Positions 9,292 through 17,629 are shown, counted from the first letter of the stretch. The stretch is 46,294 nucleotides of DNA from M3007 sp031398055 (GCA_031398055.1 JANNMS010000217.1:1-46294), one strand, 5' to 3'. The notes: generated from the letters alone by a model not told the origin. Numbers and translations: made by a program.

Positions 9292-9312
9292 CATTTTTGG
9301 AAATAGAATTTG

Positions 9313-9320
9313 TAGGTTTG
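9313..9320 (+). promoter_or_regulatory. -7 box (TAGGTTTG) for the cyclase gene
   Basis: This TAnnTTTG match lies 21 bases before the ATG at 9342, downstream of the LysM terminator. It separates the cyclase from the LysM transcript and supports the start at 9342. Confidence 0.55.
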
Positions 9321-9341
9321 CAGGAACAAATTTTTTCCAAA

Positions 9342-10952
9342 ATGAAAATTTTAAATCCTGCTGTCCATCGTTTTTCAACTCAGTTTTTCACCTTTCTTTT
9401 TGCCTTTTTTTGTTTATTTTTAAATAAAAACTTGGCTCAAAACGCGCAAATCCAAAACCTCGAACGCGAGTTGATTCCACTTTCTGGCGGGACGCGGGCG
9501 CACAAAATCATCGAAATCGCCGAGGCAAATTTCCAAATTGGTTTGTACCAAAAATGTGCAGAACGTGCCGACGAAGCCGCGACTTTGGCCAAAAAAGTGG
9601 CTCGCCCCGACCTGCGCGCGAAAGCATTGCATTGGCAAGGACGTGGTTTGGCAGCCGCTGAAAAAAAGACGGTTTTTGGTAAAAATAGGGCTGCGCCAAA
9701 ATTTTTGTTGAGCAATGAAATTATTCAGGAAGCCAAATTGAATGACCCAAATTTGATGATTTCAAATTTTGAAGCACTCAAAAGTTTGGCTGAAAAAAGT
9801 GGACGGACTGCCGACGTTCAAAAATTGGAAACCCAAATAGCAGCCGTGAAAAACGGTGGTTCGCCAACCTCAATTTCAAATTCGCCTGACTCTAAAAAAG
9901 AGCTCCGCGATGAACTTTCAAAATTGGAAACCGAAAAAGCAGCACTCAATCAAAAACTTCAACAACAACTTGCCGCACAAACTACCAATATCCAAAAAAC
10001 AGAGGATTTGAAAAAACAAAGCACCGTTTTGATGGAGCAACTCGCGGCAAAAGAGGCTGCGATCAGCCAAATGACCGCCGAACAAATGAAATCCGAGATG
10101 ATTTTGATGCAACAAAACCAACTTTTGGATTCGCTTTCGTTCCGCGCCAGCCTCGATTCCGTGAATTTGATGAACAATGAATTGATGCTTTCGGAGACAA
10201 AATCGAGCAGAAATTTTTTGTTGGCCGCCGCTGCTGCTTTGTTTTTGTTGTTTGGCGGGTCGCTTTACAGTTTTATAAAAGCACGACAGTACAATCAAAT
10301 TATCAAAGTCGAGCAAAAACGTTCAGAAGATTTATTGCTCAATATTTTGCCGGCGCTGGTGGCAAAAGAATTGAAAAAACAGGGCTACACCAACCCGCAA
10401 TCGCATGAATCGGTGGCCGTTTTGTTTGCCGATTTTGTGGGATTTTCAAAAATCGCGGAGATTTTGTCGCCCGAAGATTTGGTCAAAGAACTCGACACGG
10501 CGTTCAAAGCCTTCGATGGCATCATCCAAAAAAATGGGCTGGAAAAAATCAAAACCATCGGCGATTGCTACATGTGTGCTTCCGGTTTGACCGCGTTCAC
10601 GGACAACAACCACATTCTAAAAATGGTGGACGCCGCGAAAGAAATGCAAGATTGGCTGGCAAAATGGAACGCTGAATTGAGCCGAAAAGGCCATCCGCGA
10701 TTCGATGCTCGCATCGGAATTCACGCTGGCCCGGTCGTCGCGGGGGTCGTTGGCAGCAAAAAATTTGCTTTTGACATTTGGGGCGACACCGTAAATATCG
10801 CGGCGCGGGTCGAACAGGCTGGCGAGGGCGGGAAAATCAATATTTCCGGCGTGACTTACGAACAGATAAAAAACGAGGTCGCGTGCAAATATCGAGGCGC
10901 GCTCGAAGCCAAAAACAAAGGGAAAATTGATATGTATTTTGTGGAAGGATGA
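9342..10952 (+). CDS. Membrane class III adenylate cyclase with exported TPR-like sensor
   Basis: This 536-aa protein probably makes cyclic AMP. The order is: signal peptide or N-anchor (about 1-35), an Ala-rich helical TPR-like region (about 45-180), a long coiled coil (about 185-285, rich in Gln/Glu/Lys), one transmembrane helix (about 294-314), and a C-terminal class III cyclase domain (about 350-536). Metal-binding aspartates are D364 (FADFVGFSK) and D408 (KTIGDCYM). The purine-specifying residues K404 and D478 (FDIWGDTVN) are the adenylate, not guanylate, type. The sensor half would lie in the periplasm. A TTG 39 codons upstream extends the frame over the terminator and promoter and was rejected. 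The stop codon touches a large inverted repeat shared with guaA. Confidence 0.9.
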   Translation: MKILNPAVHRFSTQFFTFLFAFFCLFLNKNLAQNAQIQNLERELIPLSGGTRAHKIIEIAEANFQIGLYQKCAERADEAATLAKKVARPDLRAKALHWQGRGLAAAEKKTVFGKNRAAPKFLLSNEIIQEAKLNDPNLMISNFEALKSLAEKSGRTADVQKLETQIAAVKNGGSPTSISNSPDSKKELRDELSKLETEKAALNQKLQQQLAAQTTNIQKTEDLKKQSTVLMEQLAAKEAAISQMTAEQMKSEMILMQQNQLLDSLSFRASLDSVNLMNNELMLSETKSSRNFLLAAAAALFLLFGGSLYSFIKARQYNQIIKVEQKRSEDLLLNILPALVAKELKKQGYTNPQSHESVAVLFADFVGFSKIAEILSPEDLVKELDTAFKAFDGIIQKNGLEKIKTIGDCYMCASGLTAFTDNNHILKMVDAAKEMQDWLAKWNAELSRKGHPRFDARIGIHAGPVVAGVVGSKKFAFDIWGDTVNIAARVEQAGEGGKINISGVTYEQIKNEVACKYRGALEAKNKGKIDMYFVEG

Positions 10953-11033
10953 TTGCGATTTACGATTTTAGATTTACGATTTTTGGGCAACGCCAAAATC
11001 GTAAATCGTAAATCTAAAATCGTAAATCGCAAT
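10952..11033. repeat. Inverted repeat spanning exactly from stop codon to stop codon
   Basis: Perfect 31-bp arms lie at 10952-10982 and 11003-11033 with a 20-base loop. The left arm starts on the last base of the cyclase TGA and the right arm ends on the last base of the guaA TAA. Each arm holds near-copies of GATTTACGATTTT. It probably serves both convergent transcripts as a 3' hairpin. Confidence 0.93.
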
Positions 11034-12571
11034 TATTCCCATTCAATCGTCGCCGGCGGTTTCGTCGAAATATCAAAAACCACCCGGTTGATTCCCCGCA
11101 CCTGATTGATAATTTCACTCGAAACCTCGGCCAAAAAATCATACGGCAATCGGCTCCATTCCGCAGTCATCCCGTCCGTTGAATTGACCGCCCGTAGCGC
11201 GATTGTTTTTTCATAAGTCCTTTCATCGCCCATCACGCCAACCGATTGGATTGGTAGCAAAATCGTTCCGGCCTGCCAAACCGAGTCGTATAAGCCGTGT
11301 TTTTTCAATTTTGAAATGTAAATCGCGTCGGCTTCCTGCAACATTTGCACTTTTTCGGGGGTGATGTCGCCCAAAATCCGGATGCCCAAACCGGGGCCGG
11401 GAAACGGGTGGCGACCCAAAATGGACTGCGGGATGTCCAATTCTTTCCCAACTTTTCGCACCTCGTCTTTGAACAAACTGCGCAGCGGCTCGACAATTTT
11501 CAACTTCAATTTGTCCGGCAAACCACCCACGTTGTGGTGGCTTTTTATCGTGACTGACGGTCCGTGAACACTCACCGATTCAATAACATCTGGGTAAATC
11601 GTGCCTTGGCCAAGCCATTTTGCCTCCGGATGGGCATGTGATTCGGCTTCAAAAACCTCGATAAAAAGCCGTCCGATGGTTTTTCTTTTCGTTTCCGGGT
11701 CGATTTGTCCGGCGAGAGCTGTGTAAAATTCATGTTTTGCATCCACGCCTTTGATATTCAAACCCATGTGTTTGTACGATTCCAAGACCTCCTCGAACTC
11801 GTTTTTTCGGAGCAATCCGTTGTCCACAAAAAAGCAAAACAAGTTTTTCCCGATCGCCCGGTGCAGCAACATCGCAGCCACCGTCGAATCCACGCCACCC
11901 GACAAAGCCATGATAACGTGTTCATTTCCAAGCGTTTGCTTCAAGTTTTGGATAGTTTCTTCCACAAAATGCGCGGGTGTCCAATCGCCACCGCAGCCAC
12001 AAATTCCGTGGACAAAATTTTTCAAAATCGAAAAGCCTTCGGTGGTGTGATAAACTTCCGGGTGAAATTGGATGGCATAAATTGGCTGCACGAACCGACC
12101 CTTTTTTGACCGAAACGCCGCGACCGGAATGCTTTCCGTGTCGGCCAAAAGTTCAAAACCGTCGGGGATTTCCAAAATCGTGTCGGCGTGCGACATCCAA
12201 ACTTGCGACTGCTTTTTTACATTTTTAAAAAGTGGATTCGAAGTAGAATTTTTTCGCAAAATGGCTTTTCCATATTCTCTTTTTTCCGAACGGGCGACCG
12301 TGCCGCCGTAAAAATCCGCCAAAAGTTGTGCACCGTAGCAAACGCCCAAAATCGGTCGATGCCCGGCAATTTTATCCAAATCGAGCCGAAGGGCGTCGAC
12401 TTGTTTTGTGGAAAATGGGCTGCCGGAAAGGATGATTCCTTTGATTTCGGGCGTGATTTCTGGCAATTTATTGAAGGGTACGATTTCGCAATAAACATTT
12501 GCCTCGCGGACGCGTCGGGCGATCAATTGAGTAAACTGCGAGCCAAAATCAAGAATTAGGATTTTTTCCAT
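11033..12571 (-). CDS. guaA: GMP synthase (glutamine-hydrolysing)
   Basis: This 512-aa enzyme converts XMP to GMP using ATP and glutamine, the last step of guanine nucleotide synthesis. The N-terminal class I amidotransferase has the triad C78 (GVCYGAQ), H170 and E172 (FHPEV). The ATP-pyrophosphatase domain carries the SGGVDS P-loop (224-229), and the C-terminal dimerisation domain ends with the conserved PPATIEWE. Length is normal for the family. Upstream sit a TACCTTTG promoter box and, between that box and the start, a terminator-like hairpin that could attenuate expression. Confidence 0.98.
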   Translation of the reverse strand: MEKILILDFGSQFTQLIARRVREANVYCEIVPFNKLPEITPEIKGIILSGSPFSTKQVDALRLDLDKIAGHRPILGVCYGAQLLADFYGGTVARSEKREYGKAILRKNSTSNPLFKNVKKQSQVWMSHADTILEIPDGFELLADTESIPVAAFRSKKGRFVQPIYAIQFHPEVYHTTEGFSILKNFVHGICGCGGDWTPAHFVEETIQNLKQTLGNEHVIMALSGGVDSTVAAMLLHRAIGKNLFCFFVDNGLLRKNEFEEVLESYKHMGLNIKGVDAKHEFYTALAGQIDPETKRKTIGRLFIEVFEAESHAHPEAKWLGQGTIYPDVIESVSVHGPSVTIKSHHNVGGLPDKLKLKIVEPLRSLFKDEVRKVGKELDIPQSILGRHPFPGPGLGIRILGDITPEKVQMLQEADAIYISKLKKHGLYDSVWQAGTILLPIQSVGVMGDERTYEKTIALRAVNSTDGMTAEWSRLPYDFLAEVSSEIINQVRGINRVVFDISTKPPATIEWE

Positions 12572-12583
12572 CGAAAATTTTAA

Positions 12584-12624
12584 TTAAAAAAACCGACGGG
12601 GCGATTTTGCCGAGCCGTCGGTTT
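12584..12624 (-). terminator. Intrinsic terminator or attenuator in the guaA leader
   Basis: The stem AAACCGACGG (12590-12599) pairs with CCGTCGGTTT (12615-12624), and on the minus strand a run of seven T follows. It would end the upstream batD-type transcript, but it also lies downstream of the guaA promoter box, so it may act as an attenuator. Confidence 0.75.
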
Positions 12625-12634
12625 GGATTTTGGG

Positions 12635-12642
12635 CAAAGGTA
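12635..12642 (-). promoter_or_regulatory. -7 box (TACCTTTG) for guaA
   Basis: An exact TAnnTTTG match on the minus strand, 63 bases before the guaA ATG. The expected transcription start falls immediately before the hairpin at 12590-12624. Confidence 0.6.
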
Positions 12643-12664
12643 AAATTTAAAATTTGTCTGGATT

Positions 12665-14488
12665 TCAAATTTTGGTTTCCAGAAAAAACTGCTCCGCCGC
12701 CGCCAAAACATTTCCCATTTTTGAAAAATCGGCCGCACCAGCAAACCTCGCCATTTCAATTTGCCGAAAAATCCCGTTCAAATTTTCAATCAAACTGGGT
12801 GAGATATTTTTTTCAGACAATTTTTCCAAAACCAATTTGTGGGAAAATTCAGCCGGGGCGATGTTCAATTTTGTTGAAAAATAATCGGTCAAAGTCTTTT
12901 CGAGGGATTCGTAAAAATGTGGAGCGTCATTTTTTTTCAAAAATTCTCGGCACTCGGCAAATTGGCGATGCAGATTTTCGGACAACTTTTTGGCCTTCAA
13001 TTCAGGTGAGTTCGCAAGTTTTTTGGCATTTTTTTCTACCATTTTTTGCTGGAAAAATTGGCGTAAAAACAGCGAAAAAGTCACTAAAAAAGGTGCCGCA
13101 ACCGCCAGCCAAAACCAAGTCGAAAACACCCAAAAGTTATCTTCCGATTGCCAATTTGCGGAAGTCCGTAGCCCAGAAATTTGCCCTCCGTCGCCCGGTG
13201 CTTGATTGATTTTTGAACCATTTTTTCCAGCTAAAACATTGATTGTCAATGATTCATTGGTTCCGAGCGAAACGTATCGATTGCTGTCCGGCGAGAAAAA
13301 AGTCAGTTTTGGAGCGATGGTGAAAGTACCGGTTTGTCGGGGCAGCACGGCGATTTCCACCGTTTTTGAGTGCAATAATTCGTCGCCATTTTCGAAGGTT
13401 TCTTCCTCCAAAATTTTGGGTTCAAATGCCTCCAAACCTTCCGGCAAAACGAGTGCGGGCAACGAGAATTTTTGGGCATCGCCATTGCCTTCAATTTTGA
13501 AAGTCAAAGTCAAAGCCTCGTCCGTGCTCAATTCGCGGCGGCCTCGCCCGGCTGACTGCCGGTCGGACGGGTCGGCAGTGATTTTCCAATTGTAATTGCC
13601 CACGCCGCCCGAAAAATTTTGCGGAACAGGTTCGGGCAAGGCGCGCACGTCCACAAATTTTTCCTCCGATTCCAAAGCCAATTGCCGCGTCGGGCGGCCA
13701 AAAAAATGGGAAAATGGGTCGTCCGATTCCCCATTTGTGGCCACCGAAACGGCAAAACGCATCGGAGGCACCGTCAAACGCCCTGTTTTTTGGGGAAAAA
13801 GTGCCACTGCTTTCAAAGTTCGGGCGATGTATTTTTTCTTTCCAACAGTCACTTCCCGCCCACGACTGCCAAAACGGTCGAGTGGGCGGGTGAAAAAACC
13901 ATCGAAATTGGGCTCGTCGAACAAATCAAAACTTTCCGCCCCGATGGCCGTGTACATCACAAAACTGGCGACGATTTGCTGGCCGACGACGGCTTTTTCG
14001 GTGCTCAATTCGGTGGCGATGAAAATATCTTCCTGTCGATTCCCATTTGTTTTTGGCGCGGGCGCGGCTTGTTTTACTGAAATATTGAAAACATCGGTGG
14101 CCAAAACCTGTTTTTCCGCTCGAATCCGCGCCGCACCGACCTGAAAATTTCCCTCGCGCCCCGCCCGCAACATGAATGACCACGAAATCCGTTTGGTCAT
14201 TTTTCCATTGATAATTTGGGTGAAAAATTCTGGGTTTGGGCCGCTGAGTTTTTGCAAATCCCCAAAATTTGGGTTGCCGAGCCACTCGCCGTCCATATTT
14301 TCAAGTCGAAAAGTGAGTTGAAATGGCTCGCCGACCCGTGGGTTTTGCGGGTCGAGTTCGACGGTGAGGTTTTTGTTTTTGGTTTGGGAAAAGGATGGAA
14401 CGAGAAAAATTATTGAAAAAATAGCGAGAAACGGCAAATGGAAAGCCCATTTTCTTAAAAAAAAGCAGAAATCTAAATTTATCCGCAT
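12665..14488 (-). CDS. BatD-family protein
   Basis: This 607-aa protein resembles BatD of the Bacteroides aerotolerance operon, a membrane-anchored protein with Ig-like domains facing the periplasm. It has a signal peptide (to about residue 35, LVPSFSQ), several beta-sandwich segments (DPQNPRVGEPFQLTFRLEN, later FVMYTAIGAESFD and PMRFAVSV), one transmembrane helix (FWLAVAAPFLVTFSLFL) and a helical cytoplasmic tail of about 135 residues. The frame extends upstream to 14593, but that stretch translates the inverted repeat at 14489-14565, so MRINLDF at 14488 is preferred (MTMRIN at 14494 is possible). A second, short BatD-like gene lies upstream. BatA, BatB, BatC, BatE and MoxR are absent here. 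Confidence 0.82.
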   Translation of the reverse strand: MRINLDFCFFLRKWAFHLPFLAIFSIIFLVPSFSQTKNKNLTVELDPQNPRVGEPFQLTFRLENMDGEWLGNPNFGDLQKLSGPNPEFFTQIINGKMTKRISWSFMLRAGREGNFQVGAARIRAEKQVLATDVFNISVKQAAPAPKTNGNRQEDIFIATELSTEKAVVGQQIVASFVMYTAIGAESFDLFDEPNFDGFFTRPLDRFGSRGREVTVGKKKYIARTLKAVALFPQKTGRLTVPPMRFAVSVATNGESDDPFSHFFGRPTRQLALESEEKFVDVRALPEPVPQNFSGGVGNYNWKITADPSDRQSAGRGRRELSTDEALTLTFKIEGNGDAQKFSLPALVLPEGLEAFEPKILEEETFENGDELLHSKTVEIAVLPRQTGTFTIAPKLTFFSPDSNRYVSLGTNESLTINVLAGKNGSKINQAPGDGGQISGLRTSANWQSEDNFWVFSTWFWLAVAAPFLVTFSLFLRQFFQQKMVEKNAKKLANSPELKAKKLSENLHRQFAECREFLKKNDAPHFYESLEKTLTDYFSTKLNIAPAEFSHKLVLEKLSEKNISPSLIENLNGIFRQIEMARFAGAADFSKMGNVLAAAEQFFLETKI

Positions 14489-14565
14489 TGTCATTCCGTA
14501 GGAATCTGCCCAAGTTTGGTTGGGAAATTTGGAAGGAAATCCGGGCAGATTCCTGCGGAATGACA
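14489..14565. repeat. Inverted pair of a 23-nt interspersed element
   Basis: Two copies of a 23-nt element lie head to head at 14489-14511 and 14543-14565, differing at one base. A third copy is at 33689-33711. The core, ATTCCGnAGGAAT, is itself palindromic. The element occupies the gap between the two BatD-type genes and abuts the start of the larger one. Confidence 0.88.
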
Positions 14566-14607
14566 CAGTTCTTGAATTTTGACAAAAATTCATATCTCAA
14601 TTTTCAA

Positions 14608-15114
14608 TTAAATTCTGGTTGTTTTTCTTTTCGTTTTTGGTTTCGCTTCCGGTTTTGGCTGCTCGAAAATTTGAGGATTTTCATCGTTTTCTTCATTTTC
14701 AATTTGCCCGTCCGGGTTTGGTAAAACTTTGATTGTCAGTGGTTTGGTGTTCAAAATTTCGCCATCCAAATCCATCGTGGCTTCCGGGATGACCAGTTCA
14801 CCTTCTTTTTTTGCAACCAAAAAATAGGAATAACTGATCGAATAATTGGTCACGCCATTTATCATCGAAAAAGAAGAAGATTGGTTTGGGCCGCCGCGAA
14901 TTTTAAAACCCGCCGTGTCAAAATCTGGAGGCGTGAATTTTCCGCCCTGATTTCCTTTCAATTCAAAAGTGATTTCGAGGATGTTGCCGAGCAAAATTTC
15001 AGTTTTGCTAGCGGTGGCTGTGAAAGTTGTGGCTTCATTTTGGCAAAAAATTTCCGAAAGATTGCCCAACTGAAAAAGGGTTAAAAAACTGAGAATCAAA
15101 AGGTTGCGCATCAT
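14608..15114 (-). CDS. Short BatD-like exported protein (first Ig-like domain only)
   Basis: This 168-aa protein has a signal peptide (about 1-24, to SEIFCQ), then one beta-sandwich (about 28-132) very like the N-terminal domain of BatD (ASKTEILLGNILEITFELKG), and a Glu/Pro/Lys-rich charged tail. It is far shorter than BatD (500-600 aa) and has no transmembrane anchor. Both it and the downstream BatD carry their own signal peptides, so this is a tandem paralogue rather than a frameshifted piece of one gene. The start may be either of two adjacent ATGs (15114 or 15111). A TATCTTTG promoter box lies 51 bases upstream. Confidence 0.8.
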   Translation of the reverse strand: MMRNLLILSFLTLFQLGNLSEIFCQNEATTFTATASKTEILLGNILEITFELKGNQGGKFTPPDFDTAGFKIRGGPNQSSSFSMINGVTNYSISYSYFLVAKKEGELVIPEATMDLDGEILNTKPLTIKVLPNPDGQIENEENDENPQIFEQPKPEAKPKTKRKTTRI

Positions 15115-15164
15115 TTTTTATGAATTTTTGAGTGTGAATTTCGAAGGGTTTTAGAAATTTAAGG

Positions 15165-15172
15165 CAAAGATA
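15165..15172 (-). promoter_or_regulatory. -7 box (TATCTTTG) for the BatD-type pair
   Basis: An exact TAnnTTTG match. Its possible -33 TTG (15188-15190, minus strand) lies inside the palindrome 15180-15212 with a 15-base spacer, mirroring the rlmB promoter on the other side. Confidence 0.6.
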
Positions 15173-15179
15173 AAAATTG

Positions 15180-15212
15180 AGAATTGACAACTTTTTAAAA
15201 GTTGTCAATTCT
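15180..15212. promoter_or_regulatory. Perfect 33-bp palindrome between divergent promoters (candidate operator)
   Basis: AGAATTGACAACTTTT and its exact reverse complement flank one central T. The palindrome sits in the 129-base gap between the BatD-like gene and rlmB and holds a potential -33 TTG for each direction, at equivalent places in the two arms. Its position, between two promoters and not at a gene end, sets it apart from the terminal hairpins elsewhere in the window. Confidence 0.75.
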
Positions 15213-15220
15213 GACAGAGG

Positions 15221-15228
15221 TACTTTCG
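15221..15228 (+). promoter_or_regulatory. Weak -7 box (TACTTTCG) for rlmB
   Basis: One mismatch from TAnnTTTG, 15 bases before the rlmB ATG, with a TTG at 15202-15204 (16-base spacer) in the palindrome. Confidence 0.4.
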
Positions 15229-15243
15229 CCCAAAATTTGAACG

Positions 15244-15984
15244 ATGTCAGAGACAACAATTTACGGTCATCATCCGGTCGCGGAGGCGATTCGGGCTGGA
15301 AAAGGGGTGGAAAAAGTGTTTTTTCAGCAAGGTTTGCGGGGCGAGATGGAAAAAGAATTTCGGCATTTGACGCGCGATTTTGAAATTCCGTTGGCCGTAG
15401 TGCCGAAAGAAAAACTGGATCGGATGGTTCGCGGGGCGCATCAAGGCGTGGTGGCTTGGCTGTCGGCTGTCGAGTATTTTGACATGGAAACGGTGCTGGC
15501 CGAGGTATTTGAAAGTGGAAAAACGCCGATTTTTTTGCTTTTGGATGGCATCACCGATGTCCGAAATTTTGGGGCGATTTGTCGTTCGGCGGTCGTCGGC
15601 GGTGTTCATGCTGTGGTGGTTCCGGCGAGCGGCTGCGCTCCGGCAAACGAAGAAGCGATGAAAGCATCGGCAGGCGCAATGGTAAAAGTAAAGCTTTGCC
15701 GCGTAAAAAGCCTCGTCTCGGCAGTCGATTTATTAAAAAGTAGCGGTTTGCAAATTGTCTCGACCGCGCTCGGTCATCGCAGCAAACCGATTTTTGAAGT
15801 TGATTTTAAAATTCCGACGGCCATAATTATGGGGTCGGAAGACGTCGGGGTGCAGTCAAAATTGCTTCGAATGTCGGACGCAGTGGCGAAAATCCCACAG
15901 GTTTCAGATTTCGATTCTTTGAATGTGAGCGTCGCCGCGGGCGTGGTTTTGTATGAAGTTTTGCGGCAGCGGATTTCTGGTTAA
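15244..15984 (+). CDS. rlmB: 23S rRNA (guanosine-2'-O-)-methyltransferase, TrmH/SpoU family
   Basis: This 246-aa enzyme uses S-adenosylmethionine to methylate a ribose in 23S rRNA, probably G2251. The N-terminal substrate-binding domain (about 1-80, starting IYGHHPVAEAI) is followed by the knotted SpoU domain with its three motifs: motif 1 around DGITDVRNFGAICRSA (101-116), motif 2 IIMGSEDVG (194-202) and motif 3 SLNVSVAAG (225-233). All are intact and the length is typical. It diverges from the BatD-type genes across the palindrome. Confidence 0.93.
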   Translation: MSETTIYGHHPVAEAIRAGKGVEKVFFQQGLRGEMEKEFRHLTRDFEIPLAVVPKEKLDRMVRGAHQGVVAWLSAVEYFDMETVLAEVFESGKTPIFLLLDGITDVRNFGAICRSAVVGGVHAVVVPASGCAPANEEAMKASAGAMVKVKLCRVKSLVSAVDLLKSSGLQIVSTALGHRSKPIFEVDFKIPTAIIMGSEDVGVQSKLLRMSDAVAKIPQVSDFDSLNVSVAAGVVLYEVLRQRISG

Positions 15985-16181
15985 CCTAACTTTAACCAAC
16001 AGAACCGACGCGTTTTTTCAATTTTCAGAGTCTAATTTTTCAACAAAAATCGGCTTGTTAACATTTTCAAAAACAAAAAGTCAAGCCGCACGACTTTCGG
16101 ATATTTGCCCTGCTTTTCAACTTTGGAAAGTCAATTTTTGATGGACAAACCGTTTTTTCAAAAAAAAATCTATCGCAAATT

Positions 16182-17618
16182 ATGCAACTCAAATTCGCCA
16201 TTGCCATTTTTTCTCTCCTGTTTTCTACCCAATTTTTTGGACAAAAAGGCTTTCAAATTAAAGCCAAATTGAACAATTACGACCAAAAAGAACTCACCCT
16301 CGGATTTTATTACGGTGAAAAAACTTATGTCAAAGACACGGCAGCAGTCGGAATTGATGGGTTTTTTACTTTTGAAGCGGACACGTTGTTGCCCTGCGGC
16401 ATTTATTTGTTGGTGACGAAACCGGACAACTCATTTATCCAAGTTTTGATGGGCGACGACCAAAAATTCACAATGGAATTTGATGCGAAAAACGCCGTAC
16501 CAACTATGAAAATCAAAGGTTCGGATGACATGGAAGCCTTTTATAAATATCTGAATCATTTGACTGGCCTACGTCCGCAGTCCGAAAAACTGAAAGCAGA
16601 ACTCGATAGTTTGCGTTCAAATCCAACGGATTCTACCCGTATTGTCCACGCAATGAACGATTTAGATAAAAGCGTAAAAGTTTATCAAGCCGAAGTGGTG
16701 AAAAAAAATCCGGGAACTTTGACCGCAAAAATTGTCAACGCAGCCATCGAACCCGAAGGTCCAGAATTTACAGGCGACGAAAAAGAGGTGCAGCGCAAAA
16801 AATATTACTGGTTCCGCGAGCACTATTTTGACAACCTAAATTTGGCGGACGATTGCAATTTGCGTGGCCCGGTTTTGCACCAAAAAGTGGATTATTTTAT
16901 CAACAAACTCACGCCGCAGCACCCGGACACCATCAATTTGGCGATTGATAATTTGCTCAAAAAGATGGAGCCGAACCACGATGTTTATAAATATTACCTG
17001 ATTCACTTTTTGAATTTTTATGCCAAATCGCAGATTGTTGGTTTTGATGCCTGCTACGTTCATTTGGTTAAAGAATATTATGCAAAAAACAAAGCACCGT
17101 GGACGGACAAAGAGGATTTGGATAAAATTATTGACAACGCCAACCGCCTCGAACCCATTTTGATTGGAAAAATCGCTCCGAACATCACGGTAAAAGATAA
17201 AAATAACCAGCCGCATGCACTTTGGGATGTCGATTCAGATTACACGGTTTTGTTTTTTTGGGATCCGGAATGTGGGCATTGCAAAAAAGCGGCGCCATTT
17301 ATGGTTGAGTTTGCAAAAACATTTAAAAACCGAGGCGTAAAAGTTTTTGCGGTTTGTACGGCGGTCACGGACAAAGCCGGAGAATGTTGGAAAAGCGCGG
17401 AAGAGAAAGGTTTTTCGGATGAGTTCTTTTACAATTATTACGACCCGTACATTCAAAGCCGTTATAAAACTTTGTATGATGTGCGGACAACCCCACAAAT
17501 TTTTATATTAAGTAAAAATCACGAAATCCTGATGAAACGAATCGGCGGCGAGCAATTGAAAGATGTGATGGAAGAAGTCATCAAATTTCAAGAAGAGAAA
17601 AAGAAAAATCAGAAGTAA
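16182..17618 (+). CDS. Periplasmic thioredoxin-family protein (TlpA-like, DUF4369/DUF5106 type)
   Basis: This 478-aa exported protein has a signal peptide (1-20, TQFFGQ), a DUF4369-like beta domain (about 22-120), a helical DUF5106-like middle (about 120-325), and a C-terminal thioredoxin fold (about 330-470). The redox motif is CGHC (C364 and C367, in FFWDPECGHCKKAAP), and the cis-Pro occurs in RTTPQIF. This architecture is common in Bacteroidota and would reduce or isomerise disulfides of exported proteins. A strong terminator follows within 15 bases. Confidence 0.88.
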   Translation: MQLKFAIAIFSLLFSTQFFGQKGFQIKAKLNNYDQKELTLGFYYGEKTYVKDTAAVGIDGFFTFEADTLLPCGIYLLVTKPDNSFIQVLMGDDQKFTMEFDAKNAVPTMKIKGSDDMEAFYKYLNHLTGLRPQSEKLKAELDSLRSNPTDSTRIVHAMNDLDKSVKVYQAEVVKKNPGTLTAKIVNAAIEPEGPEFTGDEKEVQRKKYYWFREHYFDNLNLADDCNLRGPVLHQKVDYFINKLTPQHPDTINLAIDNLLKKMEPNHDVYKYYLIHFLNFYAKSQIVGFDACYVHLVKEYYAKNKAPWTDKEDLDKIIDNANRLEPILIGKIAPNITVKDKNNQPHALWDVDSDYTVLFFWDPECGHCKKAAPFMVEFAKTFKNRGVKVFAVCTAVTDKAGECWKSAEEKGFSDEFFYNYYDPYIQSRYKTLYDVRTTPQIFILSKNHEILMKRIGGEQLKDVMEEVIKFQEEKKKNQK

Positions 17619-17629
17619 TTTTAAATTTC

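Noticed and set aside
14489..14593. N-terminal extension of the large BatD-type protein
   Set aside because: The extra codons translate the inverted 23-nt repeat; the signal peptide starts at 14488.
12665..15114. One BatD gene split by a frameshift
   Set aside because: Both pieces have their own signal peptide and first domain, and a non-coding repeat separates them.
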